From: Terracoccus luteus
Lineage (GTDB): Bacteria > Actinomycetota > Actinomycetes > Actinomycetales > Dermatophilaceae
Direction of reading: 5' to 3'
Assembly (NCBI RefSeq): GCF_003635045.1
Contig: NZ_RBXT01000001.1
Coordinates: forward strand, 2,790,001 to 2,854,000
Length of the DNA stretch: 64,000 nt
Numbering within the stretch: the stretch's first letter is position 1; each line of letters opens with the position of its first letter. The notes under the pieces are model-generated. The model made no database searches, was not told the origin of the DNA, and worked only from the letters and a program-made list of their open reading frames with translations. The translations under genes were made by a program, and so were the position numbers. Below are positions 42,754 to 53,416 of the stretch, one piece after another.

Positions 42754-43707
42754 ATGGCAACGGGCTCAGGTGACTTCGCCCTCACGACCGACGAGCTGAG
42801 AGCCGTCACGGCGTACGCCCTGGCGTGCGCGGAGCCGGCCCTCGTCGTCTGGGACCGGGCCCACGCCGACGACGACCGCCCGGCCGCGGCCCTCGAGGCG
42901 GCCCGGGTCTTCATTTCCGGCGCACGGCGCACCCGGCTGCAGCGCACGGCGGCCACCGAGGCCCACCGGGCCGCGAAGGAGACGGCGGACGAGGCGGCGG
43001 CCCATGCGGCGACGGCGTGCGGCGACGCGTCGGCGGCTGCCTACCTGCACCCCCTCGCGACGGCGACCCAGCTGCGGCACGTGCTCGGGGCGGCCGCCCA
43101 CGCCGCGCGCGCGGCCGAGCTCGCCCGAGGCGGCGACCCCGTCGTGGCGGAGTACGTCGTGACGGCGGCCGCCCGCCGGGCGAGCCCCCTCGTGCTCGAC
43201 GTGCTCTCGCGCTACCCGCGGGCGCCCGAGGGACGCACCCGGGTGGCCGCCCTCATGCGCCGCCTCGACGTGCTGCTTCGCGACCCACCCCCGGCGCCTC
43301 GGGTCGTCGACGACGCCGGCCCCTTCTTCCACGGGACCCGCGCCGACCTGCGCCCCGGCGACCTCCTCGTGCCCGGCCGCACGACGAACTACGGCTCCGG
43401 CAGGGCGTCGGTGCACGTGTACGTCACCGCGTCCGACGTCGGGGCCCCGCTGGCGGCCGAGCTCGCCCTCGGCGACGGTCCGCCACGGGTCTACCGGGTC
43501 GAGCCGACCGGACGCATCGAGGACGACCCCAACGTCACCGACAAGCGCTTCCCCGGCAACCCCACCCGCTCGTACCGCACGCGCGAGCCGGTGCGGGTGG
43601 TCGAGGAGGTGCACGGCTGGGAGCCACCGTCCGCCGACCTCGTCGCGCGCATCCGGGCGAGCTCGGGCGAGCTCGCCGAGCTGGGGATCGAGGCGATGGA
43701 CGACTGA
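42754..43707 (+). CDS. Imm5-like immunity domain fused to rifamycin ADP-ribosyltransferase (Arr)
   Basis: 317 residues in two modules. Residues 10-180 match the helical putative immunity protein (Imm5-like) family: LTTDELRAVTAYALACAEPAL, then RTRLQRTAATEAHRAAKETADEAA and AAYLHPLATATQLRHVLGAAAHAARAAEL. Residues 187-310 are an Arr domain: FFHGTRADLRPGDLLVPGR, VHVYVT, IEDDPNVTDKRFPGNPT. The catalytic trio is His193, Tyr223 and Asp258, spaced 30 and 35 residues as in Arr-2 (His19, Tyr49, Asp84). Arr ADP-ribosylates rifampicin at the C23 hydroxyl; the role of the fused domain is unknown. ATG at 42754 with AGGAGGCG. No stop or start separates the modules. Confidence 0.85.
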   Translation: MATGSGDFALTTDELRAVTAYALACAEPALVVWDRAHADDDRPAAALEAARVFISGARRTRLQRTAATEAHRAAKETADEAAAHAATACGDASAAAYLHPLATATQLRHVLGAAAHAARAAELARGGDPVVAEYVVTAAARRASPLVLDVLSRYPRAPEGRTRVAALMRRLDVLLRDPPPAPRVVDDAGPFFHGTRADLRPGDLLVPGRTTNYGSGRASVHVYVTASDVGAPLAAELALGDGPPRVYRVEPTGRIEDDPNVTDKRFPGNPTRSYRTREPVRVVEEVHGWEPPSADLVARIRASSGELAELGIEAMDD

Positions 43708-43824
43708 GCCGGGGAACGTTCGGCGTGCCCACCGGCATCCGGTCGGCCGGTCGTCGGGTAGGGCGGGCGTGCCGAACGGGTAGGTCACCCGTGAACCACC
43801 AACCCCCAGAACGTAGGAGTGAGC

Positions 43825-44268
43825 ATGTCTGCAGACGAGAAGGTCGCCAAGGAGCTGGTCGAGACGCTCAAGGACGGCGAGAAGGGCTACGCGCAGTCGG
43901 CCGAGAAGCTTCGCGACAGCGAGCACGCCGAGTGGGCGACGACCATGCAGCGCCTGTCGGAGCAGCGTGCGGAGTTCCGCCGCGAGATCGTCGGCCTCGG
44001 CCACGAGTACGGCGACGACGTCGACGAGAGCGGCTCGGCCCTCGCTGCACTGCACCGGGGCTGGATGTCGCTCAAGGACGCCCTCACCGGTGACGACGCC
44101 TCGGGCGTGCTCGGTGCGGCCGTGTCGGGCGAGGACCACGCGGTGACCGAGTACGAGAAGGGCCTCAAGGAGGACCTCAGCGACGGCTTCCGCGACGTCG
44201 TGCAGCGCCAGCACGCCGCCATCGTGTCGGCCCGCGAGGAGCTCAAGGCCCTGCAGACCGCGAGCTGA
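43825..44268 (+). CDS. PA2169/DUF2383 four-helix-bundle protein
   Basis: 147-residue ferritin-like helical bundle of the DUF2383 family: ETLKDGEKGYAQSAEKLRDSEHAEWATTMQRLSEQRAEFRREI and a second half with AVSGEDHAVTEYEKGLKEDLSDGFRDVVQRQHAAI. Found in stress-related gene sets; function unknown. ATG at 43825 has AGGAG five bases upstream, so it was preferred over GTG at 43819. Upstream 43717-43778 contains a CGTTCGGC/GCCGAACG inverted repeat and a GGGTAG box that might serve a stress sigma factor (weak). Confidence 0.85.
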   Translation: MSADEKVAKELVETLKDGEKGYAQSAEKLRDSEHAEWATTMQRLSEQRAEFRREIVGLGHEYGDDVDESGSALAALHRGWMSLKDALTGDDASGVLGAAVSGEDHAVTEYEKGLKEDLSDGFRDVVQRQHAAIVSAREELKALQTAS

Positions 44269-44298
44269 GCCGGCGGTGCCGCTCGGCGCCACGACAAG

Positions 44299-44341
44299 AC
44301 GAGGGCGGGTCACCGGCAGCATGCCGGTGACCCGCCCTCGT
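44299..44341. terminator. Bidirectional terminator, DUF2383 gene / iol operon
   Basis: Perfect 19-bp stem beginning ACGAGGGCGGGTCACCGGC with loop AGCAT, between convergent transcripts. It ends the inositol operon. Confidence 0.92.
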
Positions 44342-44361
44342 GCTCGCTCGGCCCTCTCGGG

Positions 44362-45366
44362 TCAGGCGTAGAAGGCGGGCTTGTCGACCATGTGCACCGC
44401 GACCACACCGTCGTCGGTCAGCGCCTTGACGCCGGCATCGCACACGCTGGCCGCGGCGTAGCCGTCCCACGCGGTCGAGCCGGTGTGCTCGCCGCGGGCG
44501 ACGGCGTCGATCCACTCCTGCACCTCGGTGACGAACGCGCCTCGGAACCGGTCGTTGTGGTCGCGCGTGATGCCGTTGCGCCGACCCCCGCCGTCGCGGA
44601 CGACGACCGCGTTCTGGTCGGCGAGCGAGACGGTCCCCCGCTCGGCGACGGCCTCGCAGCGGATGTCGTAGCCGAACTGGCAGTTGACGAAGATCTCGTC
44701 GTCGACCCGGACCCCCGACACCGTCTCGAGCACGAGCACGAGCGGGTCCTGCAGGTGGGGCGCCCTGAGGCTCGTCTTCCTCGGCTTGTCGACGCGGGCC
44801 GAGACGAACTCCTCGCCCAGCAGCCACCGCATCGTGTCGATCTCGTGGATGGCGGTGTCGTTGATGGCCATGTCCCACGTGTAGAAGTCGGGCACGGTGG
44901 GGTTGCGGTGCGCGCAGTGCACCATGAGCGTCTCGCCGAGCTCGCCCGAGTCGAGCAGTGCCTTCATCTCGCGGTAGCTGCGGTCGAAGCGGCGCATGAA
45001 GCCGACGGTGACGAGCCGGCGTCCAGCCGCCTGCTCGGCCTCCATGATGCGCAGCGCGGCATCGGCCGTGGGCGTCAGCGGCTTCTCGCACAGCACCGGC
45101 TTGCCGGCGGCGATGCAGGCGAGCACGTCGACCTCGTGGGCCGGTCCGTACGAGCAGATCATCACGGCGTCGACCTCGTCGGCCGCGATGAGCTCGGTCG
45201 ACGAGGCGTACCTCGTGCCCCTGATGCGCCGCGCGACCTCCGTCGCGCGCGCCTCGTCGACGTCGGAGACCGCCACGACGCGGCCGCCGGCGATGACGGT
45301 GTGGATGCGGTCGATGTGCGCCTGGCCCATGCCGCCGGGCCCGATCATGCCGATGCGGACTGTCAT
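44362..45366 (-). CDS. Gfo/Idh/MocA dehydrogenase, inositol 2-dehydrogenase-like
   Basis: 334-residue NAD-dependent dehydrogenase: Rossmann [12 protein letters not shown] (residues 6-17), CEKPLTP near residue 93 with the catalytic Lys, and [15 protein letters not shown] with the Asp-x3-His pair near 170. Likely oxidises myo-inositol or an isomer (scyllo-/chiro-inositol) or an inosose in the same pathway. Last gene of the iol operon, 13 bp after the iolE/iolI-type gene. It is a paralogue of the operon's first gene. The exact isomer cannot be told from sequence. Confidence 0.87.
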   Translation of the reverse strand: MTVRIGMIGPGGMGQAHIDRIHTVIAGGRVVAVSDVDEARATEVARRIRGTRYASSTELIAADEVDAVMICSYGPAHEVDVLACIAAGKPVLCEKPLTPTADAALRIMEAEQAAGRRLVTVGFMRRFDRSYREMKALLDSGELGETLMVHCAHRNPTVPDFYTWDMAINDTAIHEIDTMRWLLGEEFVSARVDKPRKTSLRAPHLQDPLVLVLETVSGVRVDDEIFVNCQFGYDIRCEAVAERGTVSLADQNAVVVRDGGGRRNGITRDHNDRFRGAFVTEVQEWIDAVARGEHTGSTAWDGYAAASVCDAGVKALTDDGVVAVHMVDKPAFYA

Positions 45367-45379
45367 GTGAAGCTCCGGT

Positions 45380-46312
45380 TCACCGTCGGCCGAGGCCGAC
45401 CGACGCGAGGTACTCCCGCGTCTCGATGGCGTTCGGCAACGGGACGCTCGGGTCGCACGGGTACATGTCCTGCTCGCACACGACGTAGAGCTCCTTGTCG
45501 AGGTCGGCGAGGGCGTCGACGAGCGACGGCATGTCGGGCGCCCCGGCCGGCGGCTTCACCGAGCAGCCCTTCGCCACCGCCTGGCCGAACGGCCAGTCCT
45601 CGTCGTGGGCCTGCTTCACGAGGGCCTGGTCCATGGCCTTGATGTGCACGTACGAGATGCGCTCGGGGTACCGGCGGACGAGCTCGACGGGGTCGCCGCC
45701 GCCGTAGACGACGTGACCGGTGTCGAGGCAGAAGCCCACGTACTCGGGGTCGGTCGCCTGGAAGATGCGGTCGATGTCCTCGGGCGTCTCGATGTGGCTG
45801 TCACCGTGGGGGTGCAGCACCATCTGGAGGCCGTAGTCCTCCTTCATGATGCGGCCCAGGCGGTCGGCGTTGCGGATGTAGTCGTTCCACGCCTGCGTCG
45901 ACAGCACCCGGTCGTCGGTGTACTCCCATGTCTTCTCGTCACGGAACATCGGCGGCAGGTGGACGACGTACTCGGCGCCGACGGCGGCGTGCGTCTCGGC
46001 TATGGCCCGGAAGGTCCTCTCGGTGTCGGCCCACGCCTCCGGCTGGTGCAGGATGCCCCAGCCGGTGCCGGCGACGACACGGAAGCCGCGCTCGTCCATC
46101 TCCTCCTTCAGCCGCACCGGGTCCTTCGGGAAGTAGCCGAACGGCCCGGTCTCCATCACCGAGAAGCCGGCCTCGGCCATCTCGTCGAGTGCGGTCTCCC
46201 AGTGGATCTGCTTGTCGTCCTCGGGGAACCAGACACCCCACTGGTCGGGGCACACCCCGATCGTCAGCTTGCTGTATCGCGGGTCGGTGTTGCGGGCCTT
46301 GTCGTCGGCCAT
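45380..46312 (-). CDS. iolE: Inosose dehydratase/isomerase-like TIM barrel (IolE/IolI family)
   Basis: 310-residue xylose-isomerase-like TIM barrel: [32 protein letters not shown], metal-binding segments [26 protein letters not shown] and YVHIKAMDQ, then CEQDMYP. It should dehydrate scyllo-inosose to the diketo intermediate, or isomerise inososes. IolE is favoured because the pathway otherwise lacks a dehydratase. ATG at 46312. A gap of 89 bp from iolD may hold a processing site or weak promoter. Confidence 0.85.
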   Translation of the reverse strand: MADDKARNTDPRYSKLTIGVCPDQWGVWFPEDDKQIHWETALDEMAEAGFSVMETGPFGYFPKDPVRLKEEMDERGFRVVAGTGWGILHQPEAWADTERTFRAIAETHAAVGAEYVVHLPPMFRDEKTWEYTDDRVLSTQAWNDYIRNADRLGRIMKEDYGLQMVLHPHGDSHIETPEDIDRIFQATDPEYVGFCLDTGHVVYGGGDPVELVRRYPERISYVHIKAMDQALVKQAHDEDWPFGQAVAKGCSVKPPAGAPDMPSLVDALADLDKELYVVCEQDMYPCDPSVPLPNAIETREYLASVGLGRR

Positions 46313-46401
46313 GGTGGAGCGGTCCTCTCGGAAAGCGGTGCGAGACAGTGATGTCGAAGGCTGAGCGCGGTGTGGCCGATGGCGACAGGGGCCGGATGCC
46401 G

Positions 46402-48434
<2,033 letters not shown>

Positions 48435-48438
<4 letters not shown>

Positions 48439-49355
48439 CGGGTGCCTCCCAGCGGCAGTCGGGGGTCGGTCGGCTGCGTCGCCCAGGTCTCGCGCACCCA
48501 GCCGTGGGCGGGGTCGTCGCAGATGAGCCAGGCCCGCTCGGGGCCGGGGCCGGCCATGACGTTGAGGTAGTAGAGGTCGTAGCCGGGGGCGGCCATCGCC
48601 GGTCCGTGCCAGCCGTGCGGCACGAGCACGACGTCGCCGGTGCGCACCTCGGCGAACACGTCGATGGGACGCTCGTCGGTCCCGTAGACCCGTTGGTACC
48701 CGACGGGGTCGGCGCCGGCGGATGCCGGTGAGCCGGCCTCGGGGGCCACCTCGAAGTAGTAGACCTCCTCGAGCTCGCTCTCCTGCCCTGGTCGGTGATC
48801 GTCGTGCTTGTGCGGCGGGTAGCTGCTCCAGTTGCCGCCGGGGGTGACGACCTCGCACGCGATGAGCGCGTCGGCGTCGAGCACTCCAGGGACGCCGAAG
48901 TTGCGCACCTCGCGCGACGCGGTGCCGGCCCCCCGCAGCTCGACGGGGACGTCGCCGACGGGCAGGTGGTTCAGAGCCGGGGTGAGTGGTCGCGTGGCCC
49001 GGGCGCCGCAGACGGCGACCCGGGCGTGCCCGCCCACGGCGGTCACGGTGAGGGACGCGTCGCGCGAGACGTAGGCGACGTCGGTAGGCCCGGCAAACAC
49101 GGACGGGCGCCCGGCGAGGGTGCACGACGCGCTGCTGCCCTCGGCGTCGACGACCGCGACGGCGAGCGACCCCTCCAGCGGCACCACCAGCCGCTCCCAC
49201 GCGTCGGGCGCGAGGGTGCGGCTCGCGCCGTCCTCGATAGTGGTGACGTGCAGTGCGGTGTGCGCCCAGCCGTCGACCCTGTCGTCGACGACGACGTCCC
49301 AGCCGTCGGCGGTAGCGGAGCCGAACGGCCGCACCCAGCGCTCGTTGCCGGTCAC
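48435..49355 (-). CDS. iolB: 5-deoxy-glucuronate isomerase
   Basis: 306-residue bicupin converting 5-deoxyglucuronate to 2-deoxy-5-keto-gluconate. The second cupin has metal ligands in SSYPPHKHDDHRPG and ELEEVYYFEV, with VLVPHGWHGPAMAAPGYDLYYLNVMAGP closing the barrel, all typical of IolB. GTG at 49355 overlaps the aldolase gene stop by 4 bp, and its own stop overlaps iolD. Fourth gene of the operon. Confidence 0.94.
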
Positions 49356-50278
49356 GGGGTCCCCTGCCCCTGCGGTCCGTGCACGAGCTCGGCCGCGACG
49401 TCGACGGCGGCCGCGACGTCGCCGTCGGGCGGGAACAGTAGGGCGCGGCCGACGACGAGACCGCGCACGGCGGGCAGCCGCAGCGCCTGCCCCCATGCGG
49501 CGTACGTGTCCTGCGGGTCACCCTGCGGGTCACCGCCCAGCAGCAGGGTCGGCATCGTCGTCGCGTCCATGACGCGCTCGAGCTCGTCGACGACGGGCAG
49601 CTTCAGCCAGGTGTGCGCGCTCGAGGCCCCGAGGCCCGCGGCGACGTGCATCGACCTGATGGTCGAGTCGGGGTCGAGGCGGTTGACGAGGCGGCCGCCC
49701 ACCCGCTCGGAGAGGAAGGGCTCCACCATGGCCATGACCCCGGCCTCGGCGAGCTCGGTCACCGCGGAGGCGCTCGCCTCGAGCGTGCGCACCGTGGCCG
49801 GGTCGTCGAGGCAGATGCGGGTGAGCATCTTGCCGCCCTCCAGGCCCTGGGCCGCGATGTCGCGGGCCCGGTAGGCCGTGAACCGGTCGTCGAGCTCGAA
49901 GCTGGCCCCCTGCAGCCCGCCCCGGTTCATCGACCCGATGACGACCTTGTCCTCGAGGACGCCCATGAGCAGCAGGTCGTCGAGGATGTCGGGAGTGCCG
50001 AGCACCCCGTCGACACCCGGCCTCGAGACGGCCGTGGCGAGCCGTCCGAGCAGCTCGCTGCGGCTGTTCATCGCCGTCGCGTCCCCCCGCACGCCCAGCG
50101 CACCGCGGGCCGAGTGGTCCGCGGCGACGACGAGGAGCCGGCCGTCGTCGCCGAGCAGCGGCCGGCGCGACCGCGCGGCCCAGGCCGCGGCGATGCGGTG
50201 CGGCTCCCGCGCCCGGATCTCGGTGAGGTCGGCGACCGCGACCCGAGGCGTCGGGGCGAGGGGGGACACGGCGGTCAT
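49352..50278 (-). CDS. Cgl0159-family (beta/alpha)8 aldolase-like protein
   Basis: 308 residues. The family is named from the Corynebacterium inositol cluster: LVVAADHSARGALGVRGDATAMNSRSELL, a MTRICLDDP segment, VMAMVEPF and TLLLGGDPQGDP fit a class I aldolase-like TIM barrel (DeoC/LacD-type). By position between iolC and iolB it is the best candidate for cleaving 2-deoxy-5-keto-gluconate 6-phosphate to DHAP and malonate semialdehyde, since no IolJ/FbaA-type aldolase is present. That role is an inference. 4-bp overlaps on both sides. Confidence 0.85.
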   Translation of the reverse strand: MTAVSPLAPTPRVAVADLTEIRAREPHRIAAAWAARSRRPLLGDDGRLLVVAADHSARGALGVRGDATAMNSRSELLGRLATAVSRPGVDGVLGTPDILDDLLLMGVLEDKVVIGSMNRGGLQGASFELDDRFTAYRARDIAAQGLEGGKMLTRICLDDPATVRTLEASASAVTELAEAGVMAMVEPFLSERVGGRLVNRLDPDSTIRSMHVAAGLGASSAHTWLKLPVVDELERVMDATTMPTLLLGGDPQGDPQDTYAAWGQALRLPAVRGLVVGRALLFPPDGDVAAAVDVAAELVHGPQGQGTP

Positions 50279-51312
50279 GCGGACTCCTGGGGTGCGGCGG
50301 GTGACGACGGGACCGGCTGCCGCCCGGGAGCGTCCGGGGCGGGGGTCAGGTGCTGCTCGACCTCGATCGAGGTGGGCATCGCGGTCGAGCACTCGAGCCG
50401 GGCCGCGACGAGCGCCCCTGCGACGTTGGCGAACTCGAGGATGCGACGCAGCGACCACCCCTCGAGCAACCCGTGGCAGAGAGCCCCGCCGAACGCGTCG
50501 CCGGCGCCGAGACCGTTGACGACCTCGACCGGGAACGGCGGGACCTCGACGCGCTCGTCGCGGGTCACGGCGAGCACCCCCTTGGGTCCCTGCTTGACGA
50601 CGGCGAGCTCCACTCCGCGCTCGAGCAGGGCGTCGGCCGCCCGCTGCGGCTCGGTCTCGCCCACGGCGACCTCGCACTCCTCACGGTTGCCGACGGCCAC
50701 CGTGACGTGGTCGAGTGCCCGGCCGACCTGCTCGCTCGCCTCGGCCGCGTCGGCCCAGAACATGGGCCGGTAGTCGAGGTCGAGCACGGTGTGCGGCCGC
50801 CGGCCCCGGGCCTCCCACGCGGCGAAGTGGGCGGCGCGACTCGGCTCCTGAGAGAGGCCGGTGACCGTCGACCAGTACACCCCGGCATCCGAGATCGCCG
50901 ACAGCGGCAGGCTGTTCGCCTCGATCATGAGGTCGGGCGCGGTCGGGTAGCGGTAGAAGTAGAGCGGGAAGTCGTCGGGCGGGAAGACCTCGCAGAACGT
51001 CACCGGGGTCGGGGGCCCCGCTACCGCAGTGACGAAACGGTCGTCGACGCCGAAGCCGCGCAAGGCCTCGTGGACGTACCGGCCGAAGGCGTCCTGGCCG
51101 GTGCGGGTGAGCAGGGCCACGCGCCGACCGTGGCGGGCGGCCGCGACGGCGACGTTCGTGGCGCTGCCGCCGAGGAACTTCTCGAAGGTGCGTACCTGCT
51201 CGAGGCCGACGCCGTGCTGCAAGGGGTAGATGTCGACACCGGTGCGCCCGATGGCGACGACGTCGTAGGCGCCGTCGCCGTCGTGCGTCGAGGGGGTGGG
51301 GGCGCTCGTCAT
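50275..51312 (-). CDS. iolC: 5-dehydro-2-deoxygluconokinase
   Basis: 345-residue PfkB-family kinase phosphorylating 2-deoxy-5-keto-gluconate. N-terminal FLGGSATNVAVAAARHG (PfkB signature 1, about 50-66) and C-terminal VVNGLGAGDAFGGALCHGLLEG (signature 2 with catalytic Asp, about 272-293). Length and gene context match IolC. ATG at 51312 overlaps the iolG stop by 4 bp; the stop overlaps the aldolase start. Second gene of the operon. Confidence 0.93.
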   Translation of the reverse strand: MTSAPTPSTHDGDGAYDVVAIGRTGVDIYPLQHGVGLEQVRTFEKFLGGSATNVAVAAARHGRRVALLTRTGQDAFGRYVHEALRGFGVDDRFVTAVAGPPTPVTFCEVFPPDDFPLYFYRYPTAPDLMIEANSLPLSAISDAGVYWSTVTGLSQEPSRAAHFAAWEARGRRPHTVLDLDYRPMFWADAAEASEQVGRALDHVTVAVGNREECEVAVGETEPQRAADALLERGVELAVVKQGPKGVLAVTRDERVEVPPFPVEVVNGLGAGDAFGGALCHGLLEGWSLRRILEFANVAGALVAARLECSTAMPTSIEVEQHLTPAPDAPGRQPVPSSPAAPQESA

Positions 51313-52316
51313 GACGGGCTCGCGATCTCGTCGAGGGTGACCACGCGCTGCTCGCGGCGCGACAGCTCGCACGCCTCGGCGACCCGGAAGGCCTGCAGGG
51401 CGTCGGTCGCGGTGCACGGGGACGGGGCGTCGCCGCGCGCCAACGCGGCGAAGTGGGTCAGCTCGGCGCGGTAGGCGGGGAGGAAGCGCTCCATGAACGA
51501 CCGGTGCCGCGGGCCCCTCGGCTGCGCGGCTCCCGGCTCGGCCGACGTGACGGCGAGCGAGTCGTCGAAGCCGACCCCGAGCGTGCCCTCGCTGCCCATC
51601 ACCTCGAGGCGGACGTCGTGGCCGGCGCCGTTGTACCGCGTCGCGGTCACGGTGACGAGGATGCCGTCGTCGAGGGTGAGCACCGCGGCCGCCGTGTCGA
51701 CGTCGCCGGCCTCGCCGAAGAAGGCCGCGCCCGTGTTGGCGCCGGTGGCGAAGACGGACGCCACCTCACGGCCCGACACGTACCGGACGGCGTCGAAGTC
51801 GTGCACCGAGCAGTCGCGGAACAGGCCGCCGCTCGTGGGGATGTAGGCGGGATGCGGCGGCGACTGGTCGTGGGTGTTGGCCCGCATCGTGTGGACGGTG
51901 CCGAGCTCGCCCGCCCGGACGGCGGCGGCCACCCGCTGGTAGGCGCGGTCGAAGCGGCGCTGGAAGCCGACCTGCACCGGCACCCCCGAGGCCTCGACGA
52001 GCTCGGCCAGCTCTACGGTCTCGGTGAGCGTCGCGGCGAGTGGCTTCTCGCAGAACGTCGGTACCTTCGCGGCCACCGCCTGTCGCACCAGCGGCGCGTG
52101 CCCTGCCGTGCCGGTGGCGACGACGACACCGTCGACGCCGGAGGCGAGCAGGTTCTGCACCGTGGCGGCGTGCGTCGCCCCGAGCCGTTCGGCGACCGCC
52201 CGGGCCGCGTCGACGTCGAGGTCGGTGACGACGAGCTCGTCGACCGCGTCGAGGCCCATCAGGGTCTCGGCGTGGAAGGCGCCGATGCGACCGACACCGG
52301 CCAGACCGATGCGCAT
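51309..52316 (-). CDS. iolG: Inositol 2-dehydrogenase
   Basis: 335-residue Gfo/Idh/MocA enzyme oxidising myo-inositol to 2-keto-myo-inositol with NAD. Rossmann RIGLAGVGRIGAFHAETL at the start, catalytic CEKPLAATL near residue 93 and DCSVHDFDAVRYV (Asp-x3-His) near 170. First gene of the operon; ATG at 52316 has the strong ribosome site AAGGAGG. A minus-strand promoter with perfect TTGACA (52451-52446) lies 130 bp upstream within the operator region. Confidence 0.92.
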   Translation of the reverse strand: MRIGLAGVGRIGAFHAETLMGLDAVDELVVTDLDVDAARAVAERLGATHAATVQNLLASGVDGVVVATGTAGHAPLVRQAVAAKVPTFCEKPLAATLTETVELAELVEASGVPVQVGFQRRFDRAYQRVAAAVRAGELGTVHTMRANTHDQSPPHPAYIPTSGGLFRDCSVHDFDAVRYVSGREVASVFATGANTGAAFFGEAGDVDTAAAVLTLDDGILVTVTATRYNGAGHDVRLEVMGSEGTLGVGFDDSLAVTSAEPGAAQPRGPRHRSFMERFLPAYRAELTHFAALARGDAPSPCTATDALQAFRVAEACELSRREQRVVTLDEIASPS

Positions 52317-52425
52317 GGCCCTCCTTGGTGACGTGTCGGTTGGGGCGGCGCGAGGGCCCCGGCTTCCGGGCCCGGTGCCCACGCCTGCGATGAGCGCGAT
52401 GGGTGCGGTGCGCCCGGCGTCGATG

Positions 52426-52474
52426 CTGTCCCACGACAGATGCCGTGTCAACAGTATGTCAGGACATTAGGACA
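52426..52474. promoter_or_regulatory. Operator/promoter region between iol operon and gntR
   Basis: Two inverted repeats: CTGTC-CCAC-GACAG (52426-52439) and ATGTC-AG-GACAT (52456-52467), plus an AGGACA half-site at 52469-52474. The iol -35 TTGACA (minus, 52451-52446) lies between them. The regulator's own promoter (AGGACA -35, TACCAT -10 at 52492-52497) overlaps the right half-site. The geometry suits repression of both directions by the adjacent GntR dimer. Confidence 0.7.
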
Positions 52475-52503
52475 GCAGGTCTCACCGCGGCTACCATCCA
52501 CCC

Positions 52504-53244
52504 ATGGAGGCACCGGTGGACGTCGTCATCGACCGCGCGTCCCCCGTGCCGCTCTACCACCAGCTCGCCGAGCAGCTCACGGCCGCCGTCGTCTCGGGGC
52601 GCCTCGAGCCCGGCGACCCGTTCGAGAACGAGCTGGCCATGGCCGACCGGCTCGGCCTCTCCCGGCCGACCGTGCGCCGGGCCATCCAGGAGCTCGTCGC
52701 GCAGGGCCTGCTGCTGCGCCGGCGGGGGCTGGGCACGACGGTGGCGCAGCGCCAGATCCACCGGCGCGTGGGGCTCACGAGCCTCTACGACGACCTCCGC
52801 GCGCAGGGCGACACCGAGCCGACGACCACCGTGCTGCACCACGCCGTCGTCGAGAACGAGGTCGCCGCCCGGGCCCTCGACCTGCCGCCCGGCACCCCCC
52901 TTCTCGAGATCGGCCGGCTCCGTCGCGCGGGGTCGACGCCGCTCGCCCTGCTGCGCAACTGGCTGCCGCCGGCCTACTCCGACCTCACCGCCGCCGACCT
53001 CGAGCAGGACGGTCTCTACGCGCTGCTGCGAGCTCGGGGCGCGCGTCCCGTCGTCGCCCACCAGCGCATCGGCGCCAGGTCCCCGACGACGGCCGAGCGG
53101 CGACACCTCGGGCTGCGGGGCTCCCAGCCCGTGCTGACGATGACCCGTAGCGCCTTCGACGCGCAGGGCTCCCCCGTCGAGTACGGCGACCACAGCTACC
53201 GGGCGCAGGACTACGCCATCGAGGTCATGCTCGACGAGCGCTGA
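52504..53244 (+). CDS. GntR-family (HutC subfamily) regulator of the iol operon
   Basis: 246 residues. N-terminal winged helix PLYHQLAEQLTAAVVSGRLEPGDPFENELAMADRLGLSRPTVRRAIQELVAQGLLLRRRGLGT, then a UTRA effector domain with LLEIGRLRRAGSTPLALLRNWLP and HQRIGARSPTTAERRHLGL. Divergent from iolG, it is the likely inositol-responsive repressor, probably binding a phosphorylated pathway intermediate; the effector is inferred. ATG at 52504 is 12 nt after TACCAT, so leaderless. Confidence 0.9.
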   Translation: MEAPVDVVIDRASPVPLYHQLAEQLTAAVVSGRLEPGDPFENELAMADRLGLSRPTVRRAIQELVAQGLLLRRRGLGTTVAQRQIHRRVGLTSLYDDLRAQGDTEPTTTVLHHAVVENEVAARALDLPPGTPLLEIGRLRRAGSTPLALLRNWLPPAYSDLTAADLEQDGLYALLRARGARPVVAHQRIGARSPTTAERRHLGLRGSQPVLTMTRSAFDAQGSPVEYGDHSYRAQDYAIEVMLDER

Positions 53245-53416
53245 CCCTCGCGCCGGCTCCGCCGTCCCGGATGCCGTCGTGGCTCCGTCGGGCCGCCGCC
53301 GGGCCGCCGCCGGGGTGCCGCCGCGGAGCTCGTCGTGGTTGAGCCTGCCGGCCGGTGGGGTACGTCCACCTGCGGCACGGAGCAGAGAGCGCGTGCGGTG
53401 AAGGAGCGCAGCGCAC

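Noticed and set aside
43717-43778. Stress-sigma (SigB-type) promoter before the DUF2383 gene
   Set aside because: A GGGTAG box exists, but no GTTT -35 at the right distance.
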